A stretch of DNA of 64,000 bases from Mercurialis annua (taxonomy: Eukaryota; Streptophyta; Magnoliopsida; Malpighiales; Euphorbiaceae): positions 68,446,653-68,510,652 of the forward strand of contig NC_065572.1 of the NCBI RefSeq assembly GCF_937616625.2. The letters run 5' to 3'. How positions within the stretch are numbered: position 1 is the stretch's first letter; each line of letters starts with the position of its first letter. Shown in pieces: positions 34,973 through 46,869 of the stretch. Under the pieces are notes generated by a model, which was not told the DNA's origin, searched no databases, and saw nothing but the letters and a program-made list of their open reading frames with translations. The position numbers were made by a program, and so were the translations under genes.

Positions 34973-37141
34973 ATGACGACTCCAAATATATCTTTGTTAA
35001 TATGGTGTGATGGCCGTATTACAAGTTCTCCATGTGGAATAGAATACCATGGGGGTCGTCCGGTTAATATGGCCGTATTGTGAGTTCTCCATCTCGAATG
35101 AGTTTTGAAGAATTACAAAATATTTGTAGAAGAGCAGTTTCTACCGACGGGGAAGTAGAAATTTCAAAAATCTACTTCCGGCTTCCTAGAATAGTTGGGG
35201 GTTTGATACACTCGTACTCGTTGTTTTCTGTGGAGAATAACGAGCATGTGTTTGGAATTTTGAACGAGGTTGTGCGGTATCCGCAACTGGATATTTTGGA
35301 ATTGTACGTGGAATACGAGGTTGTGGTTCGCAACGAGACTTTACTCGACCAGTTGGTTTTAGGTGATTCCAGCGGGTTTGAGAGGGGTAGTGATGAAGAG
35401 GAAGAAGAGGATTTCTATGACAGCAACGAAAAAAATGTCGAGGAAGACTTAGGAGCAGATTCACATTATCAGTCGCAACTTCCTGAGCATGTAAGAAGGG
35501 CGGATCTTTGCGACTTTGACGTCGCCTCGGAGGCTGATGAAAAGATTATGTGGGATCCTGGGATGAAATTCCGGGTAGGGATGGTCTTTCCAAATCGCGA
35601 TGTCGTCCGAGCTTGTGCGACTTCTTATTCGGTCGGGGTGGGAAGGGAGTACAAGGGTCGCCGGACTACCAACTCCACAATATTGTTGGTTTGTAGGCAC
35701 AACCCTGTCTACAAATGGTGGTTTAGCAGCCTATTCCCCTACCTGCTATGCAGGATCGGCTCCTTCATAACATCCAGTATCAGGGGAACTACAACTTCGA
35801 TGAACTGCTCTCAGATTACATCCAGATTTGGAACAACAGAGCGGTTTACGTTGTTCAGGGCTACCAGCTCCAGCGTCCACCTCACTACCATTCGGCGTAT
35901 ATGGAGTGGTTTCGGAGCCGCAACCGGCGTTGGATTACCCATGAAGGCACAGCGGCCGGACAGAGTGTACGTATTTATTTTATTATTAAATTTCTCTTAT
36001 ACACTGACAATTTGTTTGTTTGATGTAAACAGCGCGACACTTTCGAGATGATCGCCCTTCAGAAGAGGCGCGTGCGTCTAGGATTGGGACTGCTGCACGC
36101 AGTTCCCAATTAGCTTACAGAGAGGAGCGCTGTGACGTCACATTGCCCCCACCAGAGCCAGCAGTTCCGGCTTACGTACTACCTCATCTTCCTCCCCTGA
36201 CCATCGATCTTGCTCACATCAGGGGAGCGCGTAGATGGCAGCCTAGAGCCCCCCATCCTTACCAGCGCCCGGACGACCCTATCCCCCCACCGGTCTACTA
36301 CCACTTCGATCCTACAGCCACTTCAAACAGACGGGGGGAGTACTATGGGCCGACTCAGTACTACGGTTCCACCTCCGCTTCAGCATCACAGCCTCCGTGG
36401 CCTCAGACCTCTTTACCACAGGTTTCATGTCATTTATTAATTATTTTATTGCTTTTTTAACTCGTATTTAAATATATAATCTAAATGTTACGTTTTCTAC
36501 TTTGTGTTTCAGGGACCCCAGGTATCATCGTATCAGGTCCCGCCTTCGTCGATGCCGTTTTTTGAGCCGTCGTACACACAGACATCATATACGACTCCTC
36601 TAGGCACGCCATCGTCTCAGTTCCACCAGGCCACACCACCGGCGTCTCAGTTCCAGCAGGCCACACCACCTGCGTCTCAGTTTCGGCAGGCCACACCACC
36701 GCCGTTTGCTGCATCAGATCAGTATTACCGTCCAGCGCTATCTACGGTGATCAGCAGTTCACTTCTTTTGATCAGTGTTACCGTCCCACACTGCCTCCGG
36801 ATGATCAGCCGTCGACGTCACATTCGCGACCATCTTTTTCTCACTAGGCTCAGGATCCATCACAGCTACATTTTACACTGTCAGAGTCCTGGTTATTCGG
36901 TCCGGAGATCGGTTTAGAGGCATACGAGGAGTTTTTATCACGACCGGATATCACACCTCCATCTTTCAGACTCCTACCGCCCACACAGGAGGAGACGGGT
37001 ACTGCACCACCAGCAGCAGACGTTGAGCTTTCAGCTCAAGACGAGGACAACGACGACGACAGCGAGGGCCCTCCGTTACCCAGACAGTTTCACTCGATTA
37101 CAGACAGCGATCCCGGCACCGACGAGAGACTCATGGGTTGA
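34973..37141 (+). pseudogene. MULE gene: Mutator N-terminal domains joined to a plant-mobile-domain C-terminus, broken
   Basis: The ATG at 34973 opens a PB1-like N-terminus (TTPNISLLIWCDGRI), which shifts frame near 35065 beside a duplicated TGGCCGTATT..AGTTCTCCAT segment. The second frame (ATG 35098) continues SFEELQNICRRAV and then an acidic stretch. After that comes the Mutator DNA-binding type motif FRVGMVFPNRDVVRACATSY at about 35570-35630. After 35700 the frame changes again to a plant mobile domain (MAIN-like) end: QPIPLPAMQDRLL, then YIQIWNNRAVYVVQGY and YMEWFRSRNRRWITHEG. Introns at about 35967-36030 and 36422-36512 keep GT/AG. The tail is Pro/Tyr-rich with SQFHQATPPA-type 10-residue repeats, one more frameshift near 36745 and a stop. 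The MULE catalytic and SWIM domains are absent. Confidence 0.7.
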
Positions 37142-37733
37142 GGATACAGAGACCGAGGACTCGTAAATATGAGGATTAGATTTCATATTTTTGTTCATTT
37201 ATCGATTTTTGTATTTTAGTAGATGTTGTATGTTTACTATATTTTGTATATTATAATCGTTTGTTAAAATTGTTATTTTTTTATAAGCGTCTGTTAAAAT
37301 CATTAGTTAAATAAAATAAATATTTAAATCGTCTGTTAATTTTTTTAATTTTTTTATAAGCGTTTGTTAAAATCAGTAGTTACATCAAACAAGTATTTAA
37401 ATCGTTTCTTAATATATCGTTTGATAAAATTATTTTAAGTTTTTTTTAAATTAAAATTCAGCAATGATTGGGCATTTAAATAATTTTTTTTAAATTAAAA
37501 TTCAGCAATAATTGGGAACTAAATGCTCAATCATTGCAGCCCCAATGATTGGGGAGACAAAACTGTCTCCTTCTGATTAACGAAGTTAATCAGCTGCTTA
37601 GCTAGGATTCCGCATTTCTAGAATGTGTAATATGTGGGCCCTGACACTCTTTCGGAATTTCTTCTATAAGAGGCACAGAACCAGAATTTTGGGTGTCTTT
37701 AAGACACCCAAATATCAAAAATCCAATAAGTAG

Positions 37734-38264
37734 GTAGTAGTAAGATAAATACAATGGAGAGGTACTAAAGAATCCAAAATAGCTAAACGTGACGTGAGAG
37801 CAGATGAGCAGCAAAAACAGGATTGTAAAATGGAAACATTACTACTAAATTTATGAACTCCATCTCCTAAAAAAAGAAAAAACACATGCATCGTTCCACG
37901 TTTCATTTTGACGTGGCTCTCTCTACCAGGGGGCAGCTCTTTGGAAGTTTCTGGTGCTATGGAACGTGAGAAATTTGTTGAGTATGTAAAGTGAAGATAT
38001 GGACAAGACATGAAAAACCAGAATCATTTAATCAAACCTCTAGGGTGAAGCGGTGCGAGGTGTTGGAGAGAGAAAATATTATCTAGAAAGAGAAAATCTA
38101 TTTTTTTTTTAATTTCAATAGCAGGGGACGGTGATTTTCTACTTTTAACTGGATATTATCATCTCTTAGTTCGTTTTTTGTTTTTTGATCTGATCGTGAG
38201 GTGTCATGAATGAGTTCCAACTATAAAACGGCACCTTTAATCTTTTCACTTTCAGACTAATCTC
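37734..38264. other. AT-rich spacer, no gene supported
   Basis: Sequence between the MULE and the SINE. A 98-codon minus-strand frame at 37715-38011 overlaps the MULE edge and shows no family features, so it is not called. Nothing else was seen. Confidence 0.5.
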
Positions 38265-38404
38265 CACTCGAGGCAGATAAGTCTTTTGCGGGAGGCAAAA
38301 CTCTAACCCCGAATTTTAAACGGCTGCATACATGAGTACGGTTCAAACCCGCGACCTCACTTAAATTAGAAGAGCGCATTACCAACTCATCTACGCCTTG
38401 GGGC
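38265..38404 (-). mobile_element. tRNA-derived SINE
   Basis: Read on the minus strand it starts GCCCCAAGGCGTAGATGAGT. It then has an A-box-like stretch (TAGATGAGTTGG, 38393-38382), and 30-odd bases later a B box (GGGTTTGAACC, 38350-38340). This is the internal Pol III promoter of tRNA genes in a sequence that cannot fold as a full tRNA, so a SINE is the best reading. The 3' end is uncertain and may reach about 38170. A tRNA pseudogene is the alternative. Confidence 0.65.
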
Positions 38405-39032
38405 TTCTGTTTCTTGTTTTATTTCCCTTTATATTGAATAAATTGTTTTGACCTTTGGAGTGTTATGGAATCTTCGTGAGTTTTGTTTGGTATATTTTGT
38501 ATTCTCTAATTGCTTAAATCTTTCAAGATTTTTTAGCGTTTGTTCAAATTTCAAATTCAAATTTTTAAAGACTCAAATATTTTTAATTGTTAGAAGTATA
38601 TTAATAATGGAACAAGAGATGAATAGAAATTCTGAGGTGCAATTGGTGTCAGGACATTTTCAACATTTGGATTTTTTTCCGGACATTACACATCTGTAAA
38701 TTTTATGTCTTTCAATTTTTGCGTTTTTTTATTGCAAGTTTGGCCACCAATTTGTTTTTATTAACAAAAAAAATACAATTTGACTATTATTATAAAAATT
38801 AAAAATTTGATTTAAATTGCAACACAAGTCGCAAAAATTTGACTTTTTTTTTATCATTAAGCCTAAAAAGAATATAATTTTTATATTATCAATATTTTTA
38901 ATTATTATTTAATATTAATGAGTTTGTTAGACAAAAATTAATGCTGTGATTAATTATATTATATTTCTAAGATAAGAATAATGAATATATATAAAAAAAA
39001 CTCTATTATATTTAATGTATTCTTTATCTATA
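38405..39032. other. AT-rich spacer, no gene supported
   Basis: AT-rich DNA with long A/T runs between the SINE and the Helitron. An 83-codon open frame at 38448-38699 is compositionally biased (Phe/Asn/Leu) and shows no family features. Nothing else was seen. Confidence 0.5.
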
Positions 39033-39868
39033 TCTATACTATATATAAAAGCACGGATGAGGGGTGGGGGGGGACAGGCACGTTTGTTCTTAGTTTTTTT
39101 TAGGCTTTTGCCTCTTTCCCTGTACCAAAAAAAAAAATTGATTATTTAACTTATGGTTTTATAGTCATTTAATAATTATTGGTAATAAATAAAGATATAG
39201 TTTAGTTGAAATAAGAATCTGATTTGAATGGAAAGTAAATTATTTTGAACGGAATTTATCTTCTTGTAAAACTCAAACGTTATAGTTTCATTGTCTTTTA
39301 AGAGTATTTAAAAACAATTTGTTTATCATTATAAAAAAAAAATGTTTACCATCACCGTGTCCTATTTGTAATCTATATCCATAATATTCGGTTATAAAGG
39401 TCTTAACGTCTTATTGTTTAAGGATTTGGAATTTTGGCTCCCCTCTACAATTGAAAGTCTTGCAAATAAGATTCTAATTACATACCTAAACTAAATTCTC
39501 TTTCTCAAAAAAAAAGAAAAAGTTTGCTCATTAATCTTTTTGGATTAACTAATTTATCTAACTAATAATAAAATAAATATGATATTAGTAGTAGTTTATT
39601 ACTAGGAATTTTCAATTTAATTTTAATATATGTACTCATGAGTTTTTAGTTTACGTAAACTATTTGTTTAATTAATGTAATTTTCATTTTTCAATATTTG
39701 TAATTAGAAAAAATAAAATTTAGTTAAGATTATGTTATTAAATTAACTTAAGTTAATTTTATGGCGATTATAAATAAAATAAATTTATATAAATATGATA
39801 TTTTAATTAACATATATATTGACAAGTCCCATTACGAGCCACGTGCGTACCACGTAATGCAAAACTAG
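39033..39868 (+). mobile_element. Small non-autonomous Helitron
   Basis: It begins TCTATACTATATATAAAAGC, a typical plant Helitron 5' end. It finishes with a hairpin (ACGTG-CGTAC-CACGT inside ATTACG...CGTAAT) about 10 bp before the terminal CTAG. It sits between A (39032) and T (39869), as Helitron insertion predicts, with no target duplication. At 836 bp it has no Rep/helicase coding capacity, so it depends on another element. A close copy of its 3' end lies at 62659-62695. It is 217 bp upstream of the raffinose synthase start codon. Confidence 0.8.
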
Positions 39869-40010
39869 TATGTATAAAAATAAAAATATGAGAACAAAAA
39901 TAGGGCTGAGAGTGTAATTTAATGTAATTGCATTCTTGACAAGGCTCGTCACGTAAAAGCCTAACAGCTATCAGAACTGCATAATTGCAAAAGTCTCCGG
40001 CAGAAGTTTC

Positions 40011-40018
40011 TATATAAA
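40011..40018 (+). promoter_or_regulatory. TATA box of the raffinose synthase gene
   Basis: TATATAAA lies 68 bp before the ATG at 40086, a normal distance for a plant gene with a short leader. The region between the Helitron end (39868) and this box is only about 140 bp, so most upstream control DNA is now separated from the TATA box by the Helitron. Confidence 0.65.
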
Positions 40019-40085
40019 CCGACCCGTTCTTCACAAGGAAAAACCAACACAAACACACCAACCAAGTCGAAGCCTTCTTCAATTA

Positions 40086-43000
40086 ATGGCCCCTCCAAGC
40101 CTAACCAAGAACGCTATAGAAGAAATAGGCTTCCCTGATAGCCAGCAGCCATTATCAATATCTTTAGAAGCCTCAACTTTTGTTGCTAATGGCCATCCAA
40201 TTCTTACTCAAGTCCCTCAAAACATCATCTCCACTCCATCACCATCTCCACTAATTCTCTCATCAAACAAGAACAAGAACACGGTCGGTTGCTTTGTCGG
40301 GTTCGATGCAAATGAACCCAGAAGCCACCATGTCATGCCCATCGGCAAGCTCATCGGCATCAGGTTCATGAGTATTTTCAGGTTCAAAGTATGGTGGACC
40401 ACTCACTGGGTCGGAAATAGTGGAAAAAACGTAGAACATGAGACACAGATGATGATCTTGGACAAAAATGAAACTGGTCGTCCTTATGTTTTGCTACTTC
40501 CAGTTCTGGAAAAATCTTTCAGAGCTTCTCTTAACCCTGGGGTCGATGATGACGTGGACATACGTGTAGAAAGTGGGTCCACAAAAGTACGTGAGTCCAA
40601 ATTCAGATTTTGTCTCTACATGCATGCAGGTGATGATCCGTACAGTCTAGTTAACGATGCAATGAAGGTGATAAGGGTGCATTTAGGTACATTTAAGCTT
40701 CTTGAAGAGAAAACGACGCCGGATATAGTGGACAAATTCGGCTGGTGCACTTGGGATGCATTTTACATTAATGTCCATCCTAAGGGCATATTGGAAGGAG
40801 TGAAGGGTCTAGTGGAGGGTGGGTGTCCTCCAGGTTTAGTCCTTATTGATGATGGGTGGCAATCCACATGTCGTGATGAAGATGATCCTACCACTGATGA
40901 TCAAGAGGGTACTGATAGAACTGAAGCAGGGGAACAAATGCCATGTAGATTAATCAAATTTGAGGAGAATTATAAATTTAGAGAAATGGGCAGTTTTATT
41001 AAGGAGCTTAAAAAAGAGTTTACGAGCATAAAAAATGTGTATGTTTGGCATGCTCTTTGTGGATATTGGGGTGGAATTAGGCCTAATGTGCCTGGTTTGC
41101 CTCAAGCTAAGATTATTGCTCCTAAATTGTCTGAAGGCTTGAAGATGACTATGGAAGATCTTGCTGTGGATAAAATTGTAAGTAATGGTGTAGGATTGGT
41201 TCCTCTAGAGTCGGTCCATGAGATGTATGAAGGACTTCACTCTCATCTTGAATCTGTGGGGATTGATGGCGTCAAAGTTGATGTGATTCAGGTTAGTCCT
41301 GGAAAAAATCTCCATTGTTCTGTTTCTCATTTTGTGGTACAAATTCTGATGGATTATGTGTTCGTGCGCATGTCATCGTCCATTTCTTGCATTTCAGTAC
41401 CCCATTTTGATATTAGAGTTGATTTTCAAATGGAATGGGTGTTTCTTCTTGCAGTTGTTAGAAATGGTATCCGAGGATTTTGGGGGCAGAGTTGAGCTTG
41501 CTAAAGCTTATTACAAAGCACTAACAGCTTCAGTAAAGAAACATTTCAAAGGAAATGGAGTCATTGCTAGCATGCAGCACAGCAATGACTTCATGTTCCT
41601 CGGAACAGAGACCATAGCACTCGGAAGAGTTGGTAATTATCAACAATTTAATTCCAACAAAACCTTAGGCATTTTCCTGCTGTCGATATGCTGATGTATT
41701 GATACATTAAAATATGCAGGGGATGATTTTTGGTGCAATGACCCATCAGGAGATCCGAATGGGACATATTGGCTACAAGGTTGTCACATGGTGCACTGTG
41801 CCTACAATAGCTTATGGATGGGCAACTTCATTCAACCAGATTGGGACATGTTCCAATCTACTCATCCTTGTGCTCAACTCCATGCCGCCTCAAGGGCTAT
41901 CTCTGGCGGACCCGTTTATGTAAGCGATTCTGTCGGCAACCACAACTTCAAGTTGCTTAGACGCTTAGTATTGCCTGATGGGTCTATCTTACGGTGCCGA
42001 CACTATGCACTTCCGACTAAAGACTGTTTATTTGAAGACCCTTTACATGATGGCAAGACTATGCTCAAGATTTGGAACCTCAACAAGGTAGAAATGCATT
42101 TTCATATTTTCGCCTTTACGTGTTCTGTTTGCACATAAACTTTTTGAATCTTAGGTTTTGGATAAACAATAGTTTCTTTCAATTTTTCATAAGAAGACAG
42201 AAGCCTCAATGCATTTCGGAAAAACCAGCTAGCCTTACGTTTCGATTGGCATTTCACCCCACGATGAACGGTTGGCACCAGTACTACATTTGTGTCTCTA
42301 TGGACCGAGTAGAAAGGGGCTTTTCGAGAAGATTGTTTCAGCATTTCATTCCCGTGACTAGAAGGGCTTCTAAAACTTGAAATCTCTATATTTATAACTT
42401 ATGCATGTATAAAAATGATAATTTCCCGTTTCCCGCTTTAGAAGTTTGTCAACTGAGCATCGTTGTTTCAGTACTACATAGTTTAGCAGCAGCTGTGCTC
42501 ACAAGCATGCTGAACAACCGTTGTGTTTGAATAACATTTCTCCGTCTCTTTTTCGGATTCATAACAGTATACAGGTGTTCTCGGACTGTTCAATTGTCAA
42601 GGAGGAGGCTGGTGTCCTATTTCCCGGAGAATCAAAAGTGCAAACCAATTTTCACTTCCAGTGACATGTTTGGCAAGTCCTAAAGATATCGAATGGAACA
42701 GAGGAAAGAACCCAATACCCATCAAAGGAGTGAATATTTTTGCAGTTTATAGACTCCAAGAAAAGAAACTGAACCTCCTCAAGTCATCAGATAGCTTAGA
42801 GATTTCACTTAAACCACTAAATTATGAGCTGCTTGTAGTTTCACCTGTGATCATATTACCAAGAAGATTGATCCAATTTGCTCCTATTGGGCTCGTGAAC
42901 ATGCTAAATTCTGGTGGTGCAATCCAGTCTCTAGCTATGGATGATAATGAAAATTTGGTGAGAGTTGGGGTTAAGGGAAGAGGAGAAATGAGGGTTTTTG

Positions 43001-43131
43001 CATCGGAGAAACCAGTGGGTTGCAAGATTGATGGGGTTAGTGTTGAGTTTAGGTATGATGAGCAAATGGTGATGATCCAAGTTCCGTGGCCTAATTGTTT
43101 AACATTGTCTGTGGTTGAGTACTCATTTTAA
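40086..43131 (+). CDS. RFS: Raffinose synthase (galactinol-sucrose galactosyltransferase)
   Basis: Four exons join in phase: 40086-41291, 41455-41632, 41720-42087 and 42568-43131, giving 771 residues. That is normal for raffinose synthases and shorter than stachyose synthases, which carry an extra insert. The enzyme moves galactose from galactinol to sucrose in the cytosol, making raffinose for seed desiccation and cold or drought tolerance. Family motifs seen: FGWCTWDAFY, LIDDGWQS, the EGTDRTEAGEQMPCRL stretch typical of raffinose synthases, KVDVI with the likely nucleophile Asp at about 399, and RAISGGPVYVSD with the likely acid/base Asp at about 531. Near the end of exon 1 the family's usual VIH reads VIQ, a mild difference. 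The last exon starts YTGVLGLFNCQGGGWCP. There is no signal peptide, as expected. All splice sites are GT/AG and no break was seen. It is a close homologue of the Arabidopsis RS5/At5g40390 type. Confidence 0.93.
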
Positions 43132-43704
43132 AAGTGTTGAAAAGAAAAGTATATGAAAATGGAAATGATGGTGTTTAACTGGCAAGTGCTGTAACTGTAA
43201 TAAAGCTTCTTTTTTCTTGCTTCATTTCTCTCTCTTTTTCACTTGAGATTGGTTTAGAACTTGAATATAAATTTCTAAATTTAAATACTATCTTAAAAGA
43301 AACGCTGTTACCTTTAAATTTAAAGTCGCATGATGATAATTTTTTATATGGCAATCAGTTATTTGAATACTTTTATTTTATTTCTAATTATATACAAAAT
43401 TAAAAAAAAAAATTAACATGAATCTTTTAAATTTGAATAGTATATTTCTAACAGGTAATTAAATATGTAAAAACAAAATTTTTATTTTAAAATTTAGGGT
43501 AAAGCAGCACAAAAAATAAAATAAATATATTTATATCAATTAAATTAAATTAAAATAAAGAAATTCAATAATGAATCTTTGTAAAACGGACGCAGGGAAC
43601 GCCGTTTCATATGATTTGTATAGAGAGTGGAGAAAAGAATTGAGAACTGAAAGCCAAAAACAAAAACTGAACCCCCGAGGCTGAACTAATAATACAGATA
43701 AAGC
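43132..43704. other. Spacer between RFS and FLOE
   Basis: Holds the 3' untranslated end of RFS and the promoter and leader of the FLOE gene. A polyadenylation-like AATAAA sits at 43199-43204. AT-rich in the middle, becoming less so near 43590-43690 ahead of the next gene. No other feature seen. Confidence 0.6.
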
Positions 43705-46183
43705 ATGAATCCTTATAACTATATGGACAAACAAATCACCGAATTTTCAAATCCCAAAACTACCCCAACTCTCTTCAACTACGACGAACATCTTAAACAA
43801 CCACACGATGAAGACGACCAAGATTACGATCAAGATCACACCTTCCGATTTCACCCATTCCGCTCCCCTACCAAACCTCTAGATACGTCCCACCTCAGCG
43901 TATGTTTTCCCTCTTTTTCTGTTCGCCTAGGGTTTATGTTTAAATTATGTGTTTTTAAGTGTTGCTTGGATGAATAACACACAGGATTGGAGCTCAATGG
44001 ACCATATGGATTCTACGAAACGTACCGGGGACAGAGTTGGAATTTTCTGTGATGAAGGATTGATTTCCAGGATTGATCAGATTTTGAAGGAACAGACTGA
44101 TGTTCTGTTACACTCTGTAGAGTATCTAAGTGCGCGAGTTACCCAAATGGAAAGCAGAGTGCGGCAAGTTGAAAATTCGTTTGATGGTTTGAAGGAATCG
44201 ATTGAATTTAATCACGGAAAAACCGACGGGAAGCTGAGAGAGCTCGAAAATATTTTAATCGAGGTATTGTAGTGCGGAACTGGAATGTTTATGAGTATAT
44301 GAAATGAAGTATGCTTTGTTGTGCAATGTGTTTTGATAGTTGAGGTTTATAAAGAACACTAGGAATATTTAGGGATGATTCCTTGATAAATGTGAATTGC
44401 AATTAGGAAAGATGGTCTATTGACGAAATTTGTGAGGGTAGCATAGATATACTGAGACTAGTTATTCGCGCCAGTTAGTCGTTGTTTGCGCTCTCGCTTG
44501 AAACCTCTTTGTCTATATCTGTGATGCATCGAAATGTTGAGGAAGCTGGTTTTCTAAGTTTCCGAATGTTTTGGTGTCCGATGTTTTCCCAGATTTAAAT
44601 ATTGAATATTTCCCTATGTTTTTATAGTTTACATGTTTTCTGTGTTACCATTTCCTATATTTTAAAAGAAAGCTATTCCGCGGTATCAATTTTTGTTTCA
44701 GTGTGATCTATGTGTTTATTTTTAAATGAGCTCCAGAGCTGATGTAGTCTACCTCTTCCATCTGGGGTTAAATGCATCCCCAACTAAGTGGGTGTCCTTA
44801 TCACGAAACAATGTTTCACTCATTAAATCAATAAGATAAAAATGAAAAAACTTCTAGTGTTGATGAAATAGCTGAATGCTTTAACCATAGGCTGCTTTCA
44901 GATGTTGAAACCAAGTCAAAGTGTTAAAATAATTTGAAAAATTCCTGTTCAAACAACGAAAGAATTTGTTGTTCAAAGGAAAAAAACAGCAGGGATTTGT
45001 GCATGATTTATGCATGAGAACTGAAGTAGTTGCATAGATGTTCCATCAAAATTTTGAATAATAGATGCCTTTTGCAAGTTGCATGCAGGTTCATGGCGGC
45101 ATCAAAGATTTGAGGGATAAACAAGAGATAGCAGAGACACAAGTTCAGCTGGCAAAGCTTCAAGCATCCAAGGGTGGCCCAGAAATGGTAGACCAATACA
45201 CCTCTGTTCAACCAAATTTAAGTAGAGAAACACTGTCCTCCGTTCCTCAACAATACAACCAACCACCGGCTATTCCAGTTGTTTCTCCACAACCTGAACT
45301 TGCTTTCTCCTATAATATGACAAACTTACCTCCTCAAAATCATCCTCCGCCAGCGCCTACAGCTACAGCACAAGTAGCCGCAGCTTCAGCATACATCCAC
45401 ACAGCTGCTGCGACAGCACCACATCTTCCCTCCCAGTTTCCTCAAAATATCACTCCCTTCGTTTCTCAGCAAGAATCTTATTACCCACAAGGAACAGGTC
45501 ATCAACAACTTGCACCTCCAATGCACCAGTCACAGCAGCAATCACTTCATCCTTATCAGCCTTATCAACCCCCACATCTTCCCTTAAACTCGCACCTAAC
45601 TCAGTTGCCTCAAGTGCAACCACCCTTAACTATAGTTGATCCTCGAGCCAACAAATATTATCCTGAGGAACTTCCTTATGCTTCATCTCCCGGCACTCAT
45701 AATTCTGCTCAGCCACATGACAGGCCTCGACCTGCCCAAGCTTTTAATATCGGCTCTACTCAGCGGGCATACAATCACCCGTCGAACGTATTTGATTCAG
45801 AATCTACTGCAAATTTGCGAGGACAGGGACTACAACAACGGGGGTATGGTAACACCCTGGACTATCACCGCAGTCCTCCTTCTCATAGTAGCAGTTCAAA
45901 TACAAACTCTTTGCCAACTGCCCGCACATTGCCTCATGCTATTCCAACTGCTTCTACTGTCGCCCGCACATTACCTCATGCTATTCCAACTGCTTCTACT
46001 GTCGACAGCGGATCAAGTCCTCGTGGGACTGGAAGTAGGGTGGCTGTTGATGATGTTGTTGACCAGGTTGTTGCTATGGGTTTTCGCAGGGATACAGTGA
46101 GAGCAACAGTGAAGAAACTGACAGAAAATGGGCAGTCAGTTGACCTGAATGCTGTGCTGGATAAGGTGATGAACAATGGATAA
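43705..46183 (+). CDS. FLOE: FLOE-family protein (DUF1421), condensate-forming water sensor type
   Basis: Three exons in phase: 43705-43899, 43985-44263 and 45089-46183, giving 522 residues. The order matches FLOE1-3 of Arabidopsis. First comes an Asp/Tyr/His-rich disordered N-terminus. Next is a conserved coiled-coil region starting near residue 80 (GDRVGIFCDEGLISRIDQ, later VTQMESRVRQVENSFDGLK and ENILIEVHGGIKDLRDKQE). A Gln/Pro/Ser/Tyr-rich disordered part spans about 200-470. A C-terminal UBA-like DUF1421 follows (VAVDDVVDQVVAMGFRRDTV). FLOE1 is known to phase-separate on hydration and to tune seed germination; which paralogue this is cannot be told. A 14-residue in-frame duplication sits at about 436-463. 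An Ala/Thr/His-rich run lies inside the disordered part. All splice sites are GT/AG. An ATG at 45065 just inside the intron end is not used. Confidence 0.9.
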
Positions 46184-46869
46184 GTTCTCTAAGGAGTAAT
46201 ATTCCTGCAATTTCATGAATCCACATTGCTTCACTGAGACGTTTGACCATTTCTCATGGGATCGATTTGTAAATGAAATATTTTAAGTGGCATTGATTTG
46301 ATTGAGTTGTTTGTGAGTATAAAAGTAAATATTTCAGTACTTGTTAATACCCCTCTGCATCATCTTACTCTGCTTTCTATCATGCATCCTGCTTTTGGCC
46401 TATCATGCTTTCCAAGCTTCTGCTGGTTTTTATTAGTAAAATAAATGGTTTGTAAAAACTTAACTGACAAACTCGATTCGGTTTGGTTTTGGACATGAAA
46501 TAATTCAGTTAATTTGTGTACAAACAAAACCATAATAATTGAACCAAACTAAAAAATCAAACAAGTTGACTAATTCAATTTGTTTTGGTTGGAGAAGTTT
46601 TGGTTTGATTGGATTTTGAAAAAAAATCATTAGTTCCGTTTAATTTAAACCGAATGTGCACCCGTAGATTTATTTATGGGTCGGGCTTAAACTTTATTCT
46701 TTTAAATTTAAGCCCAATTCTGGCTTGAGCCTGGTTGGGGTTTCAAACGAACGATCCACAACTGTCTTGTATATCATATTTGTATGCATAAATTTTTATA
46801 ATTATGAAAATTTAAATTCGCCAATAAAAATACTGGCTTATTACGTGTCCTAGTTGGGTTTGAAACAAG
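46184..46869. other. 3' flank of FLOE; AT-rich repeat-like DNA
   Basis: 3' untranslated DNA, then an AT-rich stretch with many CGGTTTGGTTTTGG-like words on both strands (46475-46620). This style is common in eudicot repeats, but no ends or duplication could be defined. No gene seen. Confidence 0.45.

Larger units (their letters stand above)
34006..37724 (+). mobile_element. Mutator-like element (MULE), 3.7 kb, with imperfect 9-bp target duplication
   Basis: The ends are inverted copies: GGTTTTTTGATATTTGGGTG on the left, and GGATTTTTGATATTTGGGTG as the reverse complement of the right. Similarity continues inward through GTGCCTCTT and ATTCCGAAAGAGTG. The element is flanked by TCTAAGTAG (33997-34005) and AATAAGTAG (37725-37733), seven of nine bases equal. 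A 9-bp duplication with long inverted ends is the mark of Mutator-like elements. Inside lies a degraded gene with a Mutator N-terminal part and a plant-mobile-domain part. The transposase core is missing, so the element should be non-autonomous. Confidence 0.8.

Noticed and set aside
37715..38011. 98-codon minus-strand frame next to the MULE
   Set aside because: No family features, no ATG-splice context, and it overlaps the MULE end and target duplication.
38340..38404. Functional tRNA gene
   Set aside because: A and B boxes are present, but the sequence between and around them does not form the acceptor and anticodon stems of a tRNA, so a SINE head fits better.
42072..42380. Open frame across RFS intron 3
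   Set aside because: Joining exon 3 at AAC AAG to YTGVLGLF in exon 4 restores the family sequence. The frame is intronic.
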